DNA of 64,000 nt from Hepsetus odoe (taxonomy: Eukaryota > Chordata > Actinopteri > Characiformes > Hepsetidae), in the NCBI GenBank assembly GCA_017165825.1, contig CM029367.1, positions 7,919,723 through 7,983,722 of the forward strand, given 5' to 3'. Position numbers and translations under genes: made by a program. This document shows positions 44,833 through 59,800 of this stretch, piece after piece. The notes beneath the pieces were generated by a model, which saw only the letters and a program-made list of their open reading frames with translations, was not told where the DNA came from and searched no databases. Each line of letters begins with the position of its first letter. The first letter of the stretch is position 1.

Positions 44833-47800
44833 GTGAGTTCACTCCTCTGCGCTTTCCCGAGCCAAGTTCACGAAATGTTTGTGCTCATATTTGAACATTT
44901 GCGTATTATGTGTACAGTATATATAGAGCTGCTTGTAGAATTTGTTCGGTTAGGCCATGGTCAGTTAGATGTTAGGCTTAGTGTTAGGCTTCAGGTAAAT
45001 CAGCTAAAGTTTTCTGAACGTCGTTCATGGCCGATGTTCCAAACTTTGACACTTGTCCTTTCTTCTCGTCTGATTTATTCTTGTAGAAAAGAGTCTTTAC
45101 CCTTGTTCGTCCTGCATGTTTCTGACTCGAGTTGTAATGTGGTAACCCTGGCAGAGTCTTGCTTGTCCTGATTCATGGCCTCCATTTGCAGTCAAAGACA
45201 AAGTCTTGAATAAGTGAAGTTTATATCTCTCGTTACATCACACTGATGCAAGAGCCCAAGGGAGGTGTTTCACAATGACATGATGGGCTGAGAGTTTTAC
45301 TTCTCTGCACATGGAAAATGAACCAAAAACTTGGATGTAGACTAACACCAAGTTACTTTGTTTTGTATAGGTTGCAACATTGCCTTTATAATGGCTATGC
45401 AAATATATGTGTGTTTAATGTGTGCGAGTTTATGTATATAAAGTCCTGCATAGGAATGCCAAAGTTGATGTGCAGTGACATTGAATTATCTGTTGCGGAT
45501 TTTGGTAGGATTCTGGTTGGTGCCCCCAGGGCGAACTCTTCCTTCAGCGGCTCAGTGCACTCTCCTGGAGCTGTCTTCAAGTGCCGCATCCACAGCAATC
45601 CAGATCGACGTTGTACAGAAGTCGACCTGGGAAGAGGTGGGTGGAAACTCTCAGTGTGGCATGTTTTCACAGTCAGTGTCACTGAACTACAGGTCACTGC
45701 AACACAAGACAGATGCAGCACTGCAGTCATAGGCTACTGTATTTCTTGGATGGAAATGGAAATTTGAATTATGTCATTTAATTCAACCTAAGGAAAAAAA
45801 TATATATCCACTGATCCTGTTGATTCACTTCCTTCTTCTTGTTATGTTAGTCCTTAGTTTATTGGGTCTGATATGTGTTTGGTATCTGTTTGGTATATTT
45901 ATGGCACTTAATGTGCCTGTTTTTTGTGTTGAAAGGATAGTTTTTCACCTTTGCTTCTTCAAATTATTCAGTTTAGTTCAAATTATTTTCATAATTGTAA
46001 TAAGCATATTACCTGTCGCAGCATTTATGCTGAAATTTGAAATTTGAAAGAGTTGTTAAATGGCTATTCAATCAGATAGATGGACAGAAATATGTCGGGC
46101 TGCAGGAGTCCAGGAATATTTGGATAGAAATGATTAATGTCTTGGCTAATATTTTCCAAACCATTGGGCCAACTGTTGTAGACATCTCTTGGCTCATTTT
46201 GAGCTCTTTTCTTGTGGTTGAGAGGAGAGAGTGGTTTATGTGGTATTAATATGCATACTCCTGCGTACTCTGCAAGTCACTGATAGAACACACAGGAATA
46301 AATGATTGCTGCCAGCAGGTCTGGGGCCTAAGCTTTCGCCACAGGCCTAAAAATTCATGAATCATCCTGGAAAAGACCCCTCTGAGCACTGGAGGGGCCT
46401 CTAAGAAATAGCAACAATAATATGGGAAAGCTGTATCATTACCCTGAAGTTTTATTGGAGGCACAGTTGTAAATTTCTAATGTTTTCTTCACATCTAAAG
46501 GTGGCCAGGGTCTTGCTTCCATGGCTGCACTTTTCATCATTATTTTCTGTCAGAGAGTACACAAAGATAAAGTAGCTTGTAGATAACCCATTATTCTGTA
46601 GAAATTAATTGTCCCCCATTGGGTAAGAGCGGTCTTAATTTCAAAGAATTTTTGGCTGTTTGTCATGTCTGTCCAGAAGATTCTATCACATTTTCCCCAG
46701 CATTCTGGCAAGCTCACATCCCTTAATTATTTGCACTACTATTAAAGTGAGAAAAGTAAATGCTGTTTATTCTACCATCATTGCAATGTGTAGTTCTGCT
46801 CTGTTCTCTAGCATTCCTTGGAGAGTTATCAAAGAAAGTGTATGATAAGCTCCTCATGAAACACAGGCCCTTTTTAAAACCATAATAAGGGAGCTTGCAT
46901 TTGAGCGACAGCTGTTTTGCCTTATTTCAATGTAATAGATTAATTTGGGTGTCTATGTAAGGGGAGTGTGTTGAAATGAATGATGAATTGTGTTTTTGTG
47001 CGAGACTTCCTCTGCAGAGTCAAAGAGAGGATTAGTCAGAATATGTGCAGCACGTGATGAAAAAAAAGCCCATATCATAGTGTGGATGTTCATGCTTCCT
47101 GCAATTTGCAAACATATCAAGTTACCAACATTTATTTTATGCAGTGATATTAGTGGTAATAAAATCAGTGGTAATAAAAATTATTCTGTATGTAAATGTG
47201 TGTAATAGTGAATTTGATAAATTATGATAGAATGATAAATTATGTCCACACAATTATTTGCTGAGCATGTTGTGATATCATTAGTAATTAAAGAATACCG
47301 ACCAACTGCATTCCAAAGAGTACAATTGCTTCTTTTTAAATAGGTTTAGTGTTGTGCGGTTTGTGAGATAAAATATTTCTAAGCATTACATTACTATTGG
47401 TACTTCCTTCCCCATTGAAACTTAATATATATCCAAAAAAATACATTATCAAAATATTATAAAATACATGTCTTAAAATACACAGTCAAAAATAAAGTGC
47501 AGTCACTGAAAAGTTATCAGTAATAATGTGTAGATATAAATTTAACAACTACACAATAGAAGTAGCAACATCAATGTGATACAAAAGGTATAGGGCTTCA
47601 TACAGTGGAACATTTATGACTCATTTAAAAGTGAGCACTGCATAAAAAGTGCTAGATACACTGAAATAAGATATAATTACTGAGATTTAGGACTTTAAAT
47701 ATTAGTGATATCTGAGGTATAGCTGAGTGTATAGTGTGGCTAAGGTTGTGATTTCACAGTATGTCATGGTGTAGGATTGAAAGCTTTCCCCATCTTTGAA

Positions 47801-50800
47801 TGAAAAAAAAGATGCATGTGTAAGTGTGAATGTATGAGAGGTGCTGCTTTTTAAAGTGGTTGCTTTATATGACATACTGTGACAGGAAGGAGCAAAGTGA
47901 TCGCCCTGCATGTAAAATAGCTAATTACTGTTGTTCTAGAATGTCGTCTAGGCTCTGGTCAAATGCTGAATAATATTATTGCCAAAATCAACAGGATCCT
48001 GTTACAGCAGCATTGTAAATTTGTTTTAAAGTGCTCATTAAATATCACTAATGTGAGCTTGCTCATTTTAATTTTTATGTAATTTCTTGTCACTCATGAC
48101 TGCTCTAGCTGGAATATGCACAGATTCTTTGTCATATCCTTTCAGTCAAGTCAAGTTTTTTTGATCAGCTTACATTTCAGCCTGCTACTCAGACTGCTAA
48201 ACTGATAAAAAACTGAAATGACCTTGATGATCAAAGCAGAAAGTGTGGGCCCTACCCCCTCTCCCCTTTATTCTTTCACAGTGTTATTACTGAACTTGCA
48301 ATTTTATTAGTTGCATCCCCTGAACTTGCTTACTGTGTGCTCTTGAGTCATATCCCTGAAGCTCCTCAGAGAAACTGGGAAGTGAGCCATCTTTTGACCG
48401 AGCTGGTCACAACCCAAAGCACTAGAGCACTCAGGACCCTTGCAGATTAGAAAACAAACACATTGGTTATTGAGATCACAGGGGGAAGCAAATCTGGCAA
48501 ATTGTAAGAGCAGCCTTCATTATTCCATTATTCCATTCCAGTGAAGGAATTCTAAGGGAGCGTCTCATGAAAAAGATGAATAGTTTTTGAATGTTGTTTG
48601 ACTAGGGTTTTTTGGATGGTCCTTTTAATTGCAAAATAATTTTGAATTGTCTCGTTTTTATGCTACAAGCTTAAAGACTGCACAGACTTGATCTTTTTCT
48701 AGTGTGTTAACTGTCTTAAAGCTCTTTCTCACCTTTGGTCTCATTTTTGGGTAAGTTATTTGCATGGTTTCATCATCACAATGAACCTGGCCTGGCAGTA
48801 AGAAAGATAGAAAAGAATGTCAGAGTTTACCATAGCATTTTATCCATCTTAGGCTAGAATTTCTCCATGTTGGTGTATTTAGTCTGCTGTACGGTAGGGA
48901 ACGAAACGAAACCAAAGGAAACAACAACTGTCTTAGAAGCTGCCGCCTTGTTTTCCGATATATGATCATAGCCTGCAGATCAAAGACTATGGCAGGTTGA
49001 GATGGATTAGAGCATTAGCAGAAATATTGCGGCAGCTTATATCTGTTTGGACAAACTCCCTAAAGAAATACCACACCTCATTAGTTGTGGTTTTCTTATG
49101 ATTTATAGTAAATGTGCAATGATAGTGACTATGTGACTATGTGTCACTATGTGCGCACATTTCACATTTCTCACATACACAACATTCATCAGTGGGCACT
49201 AATATCCAGTGCCCGAGGATATGTACCTTGCTTAAACAAACCTCTGGCCAACCTACTTTACCAGGATGCAATCCCACAACCTTCCAATCCTGGGCCCTAG
49301 TCACAAGGCCACCATTGACATTTCTGAATGCAACACAGATCCTTCCTGTAACAAGTTATTGATAATAGGTCTTGTGACCCCAGTACTGTCTACTCTCTGT
49401 ACAAAATATGTCACATTGGTTTTGAGGTATATAGGAAAGATATATACCTCATATTCAATTATTTTAATGTTGTGATAAAATTAGTTCATTTTAAGGACTG
49501 AATGCTTTTATGCTTTTTAGTTGGTCTTTAAAGAGTCTGCTAAAGCAAAGTACTGCATTTTTTTTTTTTTTTTTTTTTTTTTTTGCAGTAAAAGTTCTTT
49601 TGGGGCTTGCATATCTACTTTGATTGCTATGTATAAAAAACAATTCCTTTCTCATATATGGTATAGTGTCAGTAAGCTTTTCACACACTTCAGATGTTCT
49701 GCCTGGTAAAATATCTTATCTATATATCAAGAATCAGTCATATAGTGTGCAAACCACAAAAACTTATAAGAATTTTAGCACTTTAAATTTAATGGCATCA
49801 GTCACAAAGTGTAAATCTGAAAGGGTATTGATTGCATCTTATATTTTTCTGAAGTGTGTTTCAGCACTTGTTCCTGTAGGTCCGGTTGTTGGATAAAATT
49901 CACAACTTAACTAAGGCTAACACAGGGCCATGCATACTATCTGTTTTATTTGGCAGTTCTAGTAAAGTTGATAGGCTAAAAAGTGATAGGCTAGTTCCAG
50001 TTACATATTCAAAAAGAAAAAGTTTTCTCTATTTTCAGATTTATTCAAAGTAACATTTTACCACTAAGAGTCGGGTCAATTGAAACATGAAATCCTAATC
50101 TGTTTATGGCACCAATTGTTTAAACCAATCCCCAACCTTTTTTGCGCCACAGACCAGTTTCATGTTAAACAATATTTACACAGGCCAGCAGTTAAACAGC
50201 TAAAAACATCCATCCATCCATTTTCTGCCGCTTGTCCCAAACGGGGTCGCGCTGGAGTCCAACCCAGCGAACACAGGGGGACGCACCCTGGACAGGTCGC
50301 CAGCCCATCGCAGGGAGGAGCGAGACAGGGATGGCACCTTGCTCAAGGGCACCTCAGGGCAACCTATTGGGAAGGGGTTCGAACCCCCGATCCTCCAATC
50401 ACATGGCCAACGCCCTAACCACTGCTGCCCCTTCAGCTAAAAACAAAGTTCATAAAAATAGAAATCATCAATTCAATGATTAATGGGAGTTTGCCAAAAT
50501 TTTTAATTGTAATCCCCTAAAGATGTGTCAGTTAGACAGTTGAAAAATATCTGCAGTCATAGCCCTTTCTACAGCAAATGTCCATTCATGCTCCTAAAAC
50601 TGACTGATGACATATTCACAAATTAATAGTCTTGATCATCTCAGTCTGATTGTTAAGATAAGGAGTAACCTTTCATTAAATATTTGCACTTTGTATACTG
50701 TGAAAGAGCTCTCCAACTTTCTCAGTTTTTGAATCAGCCATATATGAACCACCAGAGTTGGGTTTAGGAATCAGGGTAATTTATACAGAATCAAGTTAAT

Positions 50801-53800
50801 ATGTACAGTCATACAGTATTTACATATAGAATGTTTCATAAGATTTTCTGACATGGCACAGTCAAAATTTTTATAGATCAGCTTTTATAATGCTTAACTG
50901 AAGGCATGCTCTGTACTTGCAAGCAAGTCATTACTAGTTCAAATCAGTATAGTCAATTTATAAGTAATATATATTATCATGTGTACTGATTTCACATTCA
51001 GTCAGGAACACTATTTAAAGATATTTGTCTTGTCAGTGACAGTAGTTGTAGTTACTGCTACTGTAGTTCCTGTAGTTGCTTGTAGATTCATTATGGTTTT
51101 CTTGACATTTCCTGCAGGTCCAGAATTAGACTTTAGAGGCTTCCCTTTGTATTCACTTAGATTTTGTGTTACTTTGTGACATTAGTACATAAACACACAA
51201 AACCATTTATAGCAAGATATTTATAAGCATAGTAATAATCTGACCAAGTAAAACAAGACTTCTAAACAGTCTGTGTATGAGTAACTGTTGCCTGTAATTT
51301 TTTTCTATCTGAATGTTCCTCTGTATTTTTTCAGGAAACAAGCAAAGGGAGTCTTGTGGGAAGACATGCCAAGGGGACAGGGATGATGAGTGGATGGGGG
51401 TCAGTCTGGCGAGACAGGATAAACTCAATGGCAAAGTTCTGGTAGGTTCTTGGCAAAACTAGTATTTATAGTATATGATCAATCTAAAGCCATTTAAAAC
51501 CATTTAGAGTTGTCTAAACTATTAATTTAGCATAATTTTGACTTCTGTACTGCCTAATGCCACATCTGGGGGCAATAGTAGATGAGTGCTTCTTCTTTTG
51601 AACTCCAAGCCACAAATGGTTTTGTAATTTCCAGCATCTGAACTTAAATTCTGTGTGAAAGAAAATATGAAAAGTATGCAGCTCAAATAGGTATTCATAA
51701 AGAACATTTTCAACTATTTGTGCTATTGAGATCAACTATTATTGATCTTATTGATCAATATATTGAATATTATTGATATTATTGATCTAAAAAATATATT
51801 TATATATTTATTTATTATTATTATTATTTACTATTAATTATTTTTAGGGAGAAAGAACTTTATACTCCATTAAATACATAAGAAAATTGCAAAAGCACTT
51901 CTTTGACTATACTTGTTTGTCATATGTTGTTGGTATTTAAAGATGGGCCACTCTCCAGTGTTGACTGGAGTCTCTGGACACACAGATTTGACTAAATATG
52001 GCACGCAATCCTATCACACACAATTAGCCAAACAATTTTTTTCTTCCATCAGTCAAGTTGAAGGGAATGGATGTGCAGCTGCAGTCTTTGTTTAGCCTTG
52101 CATCTCGTCCTGGAGGTTCTACACAAGGGCAGAAACCTCATTATGAAGTGATGAAAGCCTAAAGCCTCCAGCTGTGCTCAAAGGATCAGGCTTTGCAGGC
52201 TAGCCCGGAAGGGGTTGATATAGGGCAATTTATTTTTCTCAGACTTAAGACATACACCACGGGATCAGTTACATATTTCTTATTCTGATTCTAATTTTGC
52301 CCTGATATTTAAGTTTTGCGACTCTTATTCCTCTATGAGCGCATGAGCATCAGCATCATGATTAAGATGTTTGATTTGATCAACATTTTTATTTAATGAT
52401 GTAACAAATTAATCAATAAGTAAATGAATTGGCAACTATTTTAATAATCAGATAGATCGTTTAGTTGTTGCAGCCTTACTGTGGTGTCTTCACAGTGACT
52501 TCACAATGCACTTTCAACTTTTTGTACACCTCTAAAATCCACAAAGGTAGAAGTTTGTGAGCCTCCTTAAAAGACCTTTTGGGGCCACTCTTGACTGGAA
52601 ACTAGATATATCTGTACTTTCAATAAAAAGCTTTTCAAGTAATCCAAAAGTTAAGGGGAATATATAAAATTAGTTAAGAAGCCCTTGAAAAGACCTAAAA
52701 AAAAGACCTAAAAAAAATTATGATGAATGGTTGCATAAATGGTGTTTTTACTGATGAGGGGAATGATGAACAATTTAAAATATCAATGCAATAATTAAGG
52801 AAACTCATCTTTCCTATCATTACATTTTTCATTTCATTTGCATTATATTACTTAACAGTCTTATTATAAAAGGAAGTTCATTTAGAGCTTGTTTGGTCTT
52901 GAATCTCTGCAAAAAGATTCAAATCCAGAAAAGAAGCGAAAAATATGAAATAAGTATATTCTATTATTGTATTTTAAACAATAAGTATATTAAATTTTAC
53001 GTTTGAGTAAGTCATACATTTCAAGTATGAAATAAACAGAAAAAACACAAATTTACTGAAATGGTTCTTTAAAGTGAAGTGAAAGTGACTCCTTGTCATT
53101 GTGAATACGCATTTCACCCATACACACAGTTTAGCAGGGGTCAGACATACATTCTGCACTCAGGCAGTGATGCCGATCATTGATGGGGTAACTTACTGGC
53201 CTAGGACTTGAACCCACAACCTTCTGACCATGGGGCCTAAACACTAGGCCACGGCTGCCCTGCTGAACCATTCACTGAAACCAAAAGTGTAGCTCTTAAA
53301 ATCCAAAACTTTAGCAAATTGTCCCTCTTGCTTCAGTTTTGTACAGGAAGTAATACCAACATACACAGACACAAACTGACACTGTTTCTGGTGCACCTAC
53401 AGTCATCTGACAATGTGTGTGTTTAGGGAAGGGTGTGTTTTTGTACATTTTCAGAGGAAAAATCTGAGACCATACAATACCAGAGCTAACCCACATTGTT
53501 TCCACCCAAAGTTGCACTTATGAGTGTTATGTGGTTAATTTCTTTAAACCTATTTAGCTCATTTTCCTTGCTATTCGATGCTAAAGAAGCAAAAAACATT
53601 GGTTTTGTTTTCTGTATGTTCTATATATTTGATGTAATAAGGGATAGATGGATGGGGAGAGGGGGGGGGGGGGTGAGCTGAATGCCCCCAGTGAGAATCT
53701 GCTCTCATTGCTTTCTCCTGGCTTTGCAGCAATTACAATTCATGTGTTGCTAGTCCTCCTGTGCTTGAAAAACTTGCACTGCAGTGGCTTATTTACTCAC

Positions 53801-56800
53801 ACTGCACAAGAATGTTTATTTGAAATACAAGAGGCGGAAGGTATTCTCATGTATAATGTCAGTGGACTACATTAATGAGTTTAACAGAGGGGGGGTTGGA
53901 ACCTTTCTAGAAGCCAGATGCATGTTGTGTGTGAGGTGAGTTGGTCAAAATGCAGGCACAAAAACTGAGAGAAACCTCACTTTTATCTTATTTAGCATGC
54001 TGTCTTTATCTCTTGCTTGTGCTTCCTCTCTCAATCCTCACCCCCCAGTTTTAGTTATTTCTAAAATAAAATTAATCTGTCAGAAGAAATCCTGGGGTAA
54101 TGCTGTTGCTCACAGCAAGAAGGTCCTGGCTTTGATTCCTAGGTGGCCCGGCCTGGAACCTTTCTTTGTGGAGGTTGCATGTTCTTCCCATGTCTTAATG
54201 GATGTCCTCCAGCTCTGATTTCCTCCCACAATCCAAAAACATGTCAGGTGCATTGGAGAGGCTAAATATTGGCCAAGAGGTGTGAGTAAATTTGTCTGAC
54301 TTGCGATGGACTGATGACCTGTCCAGGGTGTTTACCTGCCTTTTGCCCATAAGGAATGTTACATAAAAAGAAATTTCCCATTTTATTATTGTTGAAGTCT
54401 ATTCTCTCTGTCATTTTCATAGCCACATCTCCTGATTAGGGTTTGTTGGGGGGTGGAAGGTGGGGTGCTGAAGCCTATCTCACACACTTACTCACACCCA
54501 GGGGCAATTTACCATCTCCAGTCTACCTTACATGCATGTTTTGGGATGGTGAAAGGACATGCATAGAAAGGACCTGGGTGCCAGGGAAATCCAAGACCAT
54601 CTTGTTGCGAGATGACAGCACAACCCACTGCGCCACTGTGCAGCTTCCTTATGAGTTCCATTCACAAATTCCAAACAGGGCAGCTGGCACTTTAAAATGC
54701 TGCATGATAATTTTTTTTTATCTCTTTCCCTCTTTCTCATCTTTCTGTATCTCTCCCTCTGCTATAGCACAGATTATGAGCACTCAGTGTTCCCTGTTTT
54801 CTGCATCTGAGTTCAGTGCCCCAAAGAGCTTTTACTGTGGTGAGACACTGCACAATACAATGAAGATGTTGGTCCTTTTAAATCCACCAGAACAGTCACT
54901 GAACAGTCCTCACTGAATATTTTAGATTCATGGTCATGGCCAGACTTGGCTGCGCTTTGTGTCTTCATTGTCTGAAAAGTTCATTTGGTCGGTGCTAGGA
55001 TAAAGAGAAGAATCAGATTTGTTTTTCTTTTGCCATATCTGTCTTTTATTTATTTATTTGTTTGTTTGTTTGTTTTTAATTATTATTACTGTATTTATTG
55101 TGTGTGTGGTCATATTAGCTGATGCAGTTAAGTCTGCGTTCTAAAGATAATGCAATGTAATGTTTATCCTAATATACCTTTGCTGCTATTGTTGTGTAAA
55201 TAATCTCTTTCTCACACTTTTTCTTTTCCATAGGCCTGTGCTCACCGCTGGAAGAATGTGTACTATGAGTCGGAGCACATCCTTCCCCATGGTTATTGCT
55301 CTGTAATCCCACCCACATTACAGGGCAGGACACAGGCACTGATTCCGTGTTATGAGGGTACTGCTTCTTTGCTTTTATTTATAGCCATTATTATTTTCTT
55401 TTTACTTTTCCTAATGCTCTATTTTGTATGCATGTATGTATGTACATTTAATTAGATTTGATGTGACTTAAACAGATAAAAGCATGGATAATGGGGAGGC
55501 TTATGTCAGGAAGGGCACATGAAAAACTTTTGCCAGTTTAATAAGCGAACAATGAAACAGATTTCCAGATCAGTCGAATCCTGGATTAATGACTATCACC
55601 AGTACTGTTAGCCAAAGAAGAAGAAGAGGAGGAAAGCATGCCCGGAGGCAGGAGGAGAGAAGGAAGTGCAGGAGATTGGAAGTGAGGATAGGAACTTGTT
55701 GGCAGCATGACTGATAAAGGGAGAGAGTTAGCTGATATGATAGGGAGAAGCAAGGTGGATATTTTGTATGTGCAAGAGACTAGATGGAAGGGTAGTTAGG
55801 CCAGGTGTATTGGAGGTGGGTTTAAATTGTTTTACCATGGTGTGGATCAAAGGAGAAATGGGGTAGATGTTATCCTTAAGGGAGAGTATGTGAAGAATGC
55901 TTTGCAGGTTAAGAGTGTCAGATAGGATGATGAGTTTGAAGCTGCAAGTTGAAGGTGTGATAATGACTGTTTAATTTATTGAATTTAGCAGACACTTATC
56001 CAGAGCAACATACGTCGGTCTCCCTGTAGCTAGTTTGGGTTAAGGGACTTGCTCAGGAACAGAATAGTGTTAGTGCTGGAGGTAGGACTTGAACCTGTGA
56101 CCTCTTGGTCTGTAGGCAAATGTCCTACCACTAGACCATCACCCAGTGTTGTTAGTGCTTTATGTCTTGCAATTTGGTTGAGAGATGGTGGAGAAAGAAG
56201 AATTCTGCATTAGATGAAGTGATAGAGAGTTTACTCAGGGGAGAGAGCATGGGGATTGGTGTGCACTTCAGTTGACATGTTGGTGAAGGGAACAGAGGTG
56301 ATGAGCAGGTGATGGGTAGGTATGGTGTCAAGGAGAGGAATGCAGAATGTCAGGTGGTTCAGATTTTGATAAAAGAATGGAAATTGCTGCTGTAGAAAGT
56401 ACTTATTTAAAGAAGAGGGAGGAACACAGGGTGACATTTGAGAGTGGAGGAATATGCACACAGGTGAATTGTATCCTTTGAAGGAGACTGCAGAGTAGTG
56501 ACAAGGGAGAGCATAGCTAAACAGCATAGGATGGTGGTCTGTAGGATGATTTTGTAAGTCAAGAAAAGGAGGAAAATGAGGGCAGAATCAAGGATCAAAT
56601 GGTGGAAGCTGAAGAAGGAAGACTACAAGGTGGCATTCAGACAGGAGTTAACATGCAGCAGGATAGGGCGATAAAGGATAAAAATGGAAACATACTCACA
56701 AGAGGGACTGATGAATAAGGAGAACACAATGCAATGTTTGCTTTGGAATTGTTGATGGAGAAGGACAGAGAAAGGCAGAAGGAGTTCCATTGTGCCTTTG

Positions 56801-59800
56801 TTGACTTGTAAAAAACATTTGACAGGGTGCCTGGCGAGGAGTTGTGGTTATGTATGAGGAAGTCAGGTGTGGCAGAGACATACAGTACCGTGCAAGTTTT
56901 AGGCAGGTGTGGAAAAAATGCTTTAAACAAAGAATGCTTTCAAAAATGGAAGTGTTAATCATTTATTTTCATCAATCAACAAAAAGCAGTGAATGAACAA
57001 AAGAGAAATCTAAATCAAATCAATATTTGATGTGACCACCCTTTGCCTTCAAAACAGCATCAATTCTTCTAGGTGCACACAGTTTTTGAAGGAACTCGGC
57101 TGGTAGGTTGTTCCAAACATCTTGGAGAGCTAACCACAGATCTTCTGTGGATGTAGGCTTCCTCACATCCTTCTGTCTTTTCATGTAATCCCAGACACAC
57201 TCAATGATCAGGGCTCTTTTGGAGATCAGGGCTCTGTGGAGGCCATAAGAATTGATGCTGGTTTGAAGGCAAACGTTGGTAACATCAATTATTGATTTGA
57301 TTTAGATTTTTCTTTTGTTCGCTCACTTTGCATTTTGTAAATTGCTAAAAATAAACAATCATTATTTTCATATTTCTGAAACCATTCTTTGTTTACAGCA
57401 TTTTTTCACACCTGCCTAAAACTTTTGCACAGTACTGTATGTGAGCAGGGGGCAGTGGTGGTTAGGGTGTTGGCCACATGATCGGCAGATAGTGGGCAGT
57501 AGTGGTTAGGGTGTTGGCCACATGATCGGCAGATCGGGGGTTCGAACCCCTTCCCAGTGGGTTGCCCTGAGGTACCCTTGAGCAAGGTGCCGTCCCCGTC
57601 CCACTCCTCCCTGCGATGGGCTGGCGACCTGTCCAGGGTGCGTCCCCCGTCCTCTCCCTGTGTGCGCTGGGTTGGACACCAGCACTCCCCCGCGACCCCG
57701 TTTGGGACAAGCGGCAGATAATGTATGTTGGATGGATGTATGTGAGCAGTTTATAGGATAGTATGATGGCAGTGTGACTGTGGTGATGTCTGCAGTAGGA
57801 GTGACGAAAGCATTTAAAGTAGAGTTGGGACTACATCAAGGATTAGTGCTGAGCCCATTCTTGTCTGGAGTGGTAATGAACAGGTTGACAGATAGGAAAG
57901 TTGACTGGTTAGGATGCAGGGAGCAAAGGTGGAGGAATTTAAATAATTGGGATCAACAGTTCAGAGTAATGAGTGTGTGGAACAGAGGTGAAGTAAAGAG
58001 TTCAGGCAGGTGGAAATTAATGGAGACGAATGGTAGGAGTGATCTGTAAAAGACAGGTACCAGCAAGAGTGAAAGGAAACATTTACAGGATTGTAAGCGA
58101 GACCAGCTATGCTATAAGAGTTGGAGACAGTGGCGCTGACAAAAAAACAGGTACAGTTGAGGCCAAAATTATTAGCCCCCATTATGAAATTAGACAACAC
58201 TCTTGATTTCGCCATGAAAATGACCATTAACAACAAGTGTTTGTTATTTTGGAAACAAATACACTATAAAAAACAATGTCCAATAAGTTTAATTAGGATA
58301 TTTTATTGATCCACTGAGTTGAAATAAGAAACGGCAAAAATGAGACATTATTAGCCCCCTGGCCATTAAGTGAAAGTGAAAAAAGTGAAAGTGACAACCC
58401 TTGTCATTGCGAGGTTACAGCACAGTAAGCGTGAACCACAACAAAATTGGACCTCTGCTTTTAACCCATGCACACAAACACCGTGCAGCAGTGGGCAACT
58501 ATTGAAAGCGCCCGGGGAGCAGTGATGGGGACGGTACCTTGCTCAGGGGTACCTCAGGGCAACCTACTTGTGAGGGAATTGAACCCACAATCTTCCGATG
58601 CGGGGCCAACTCCCTAACCACTAGGCCACCGCTGCCCTATTAATAGTCAATAGTTACTATACTGTAGTTACTGTAGGTGTGTTTTGAAACACACTAATAT
58701 TTTTTACCACCCCATTTTTAACTATATTTGATATAAAGCAAGCCTAAAAATGTATTTTATATTACAAAATGTACCAAAAGCTACTAAATAGCACTGGTGA
58801 ATGTTTGCTTTCAAACATTACTGGTACTGGTGAAGTTTCATCAATGCTGCAAACATTGGGAAGAAGTTTAGAAAGATGTTCCATAATTCCTGGGGGGCTA
58901 ATAATTTTGGCCTCAACTGTAGCAGAGCTGCAGGAGGCAGAGTTAAAGATGCTAAAATTTTCATTGTGTGTGACAAAGTTGGACAGGATTAGAAATTAGT
59001 ATATTAGAGGTACAGCTCACGATGAATATTTTGGTGACAAAGCTAGAGAAGCAAGGTTGTGTTGGCTTGGACATGTACAGAGGAGAGATGAGGATTATAT
59101 TGGGAGAAGGATGTTGAGGATGGAGCTGCCAGCAGAAAGGAGAAGAGAAAGGCCAAATAGGTTTATGGATGTTTTGAGAAAGGACATGCAGGCAGTTGGT
59201 TTGAAGGAGGTAGATGCAGTGGACAACAAGAAATGGAAACGGGTGATGATGCAAATTACATACAGAAAGTGTCCAGGGTGCCCCTCCTGGGATTCATGCC
59301 TAGGACCTTTTCACGTTGAGGCAACAGCACTACCATTAGTACCACCGTGCCACTAACTGACATTTACATGGGGTCCTTGAGTTGTGACACAGATACGTTC
59401 CTATAACAGTGATATAAAACGAATTTTGATGTAAGTCGAAACACACCCTAGCCTAAGTCACTTACCTTTCCTAACACACGCCAACTTCCTCACTCTTACT
59501 GTGTAATGTTCCACCGTGTGCACAGCCTAAAACAAGTTCCACGTAGTCTTGTAAGACGAAATGCTTGCTTTTTTTTTTTTTTTTTTTTGCTTTTTTTTTT
59601 TTTAAATGTGAGTGAGCGTTGTAAACTCAAAATGTCGTACGTCGAGTCTGTTGTAACTTGTGGACCCCCTGTATATTGATTTGTTTATTAGAAACAATTA
59701 TCCTATACTTTCAATGGGTGGACAATGATATTTTGATTACTTGAAAACTATTCACCAAACATTTTATTTGAAAACGTTATGCTATGTTATGCTATGTTAT

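Larger units (their letters stand above)
45637..51334. other. ITGA9 intron 2
   Basis: 5.7 kb, AT-rich. It holds a degraded SINE (49.19 kb), a T27 run (49.56 kb) and a SINE with clear target duplications (50.2 kb). In 45.7-49.1 kb I see no gene and no repeat I can name. Confidence 0.6.
51442..55233. other. ITGA9 intron 3
   Basis: 3.8 kb with SINEs at 53.08 and 54.09-54.65 kb and a G11 run near 53.66 kb. Otherwise AT-rich with nothing recognised. Confidence 0.6.
55480..59265 (+). mobile_element. RTE/Rex3-like LINE with nested insertions
   Basis: RTE leader (TATGTCAGGAAGGGCA) and endonuclease start (GKGRELADM-like near 55.72 kb), endonuclease end (MEIAAVESTYLKKREEHRVT-like near 56.4 kb; TQVNCIL), RT fragments (FDRVPGEELWL-like near 56.82 kb; VELGLHQGLVLSPFLSGVV near 57.82 kb) and the C-terminal block CWLGHVQRRDEDYIGRRMLR near 59.06 kb. 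It is interrupted by a SINE (55.97 kb), a mariner-type MITE (56.88 kb), another SINE (57.45 kb) and a second MITE (58.15 kb) that itself holds a SINE. Frames are broken. It lies in ITGA9 intron 4. Confidence 0.85.

Noticed and set aside
45318..45767. 149-codon frame over ITGA9 exon 2
   Set aside because: It reads through both splice sites, and only the exon 2 part in the phase set by exon 1 encodes integrin sequence.
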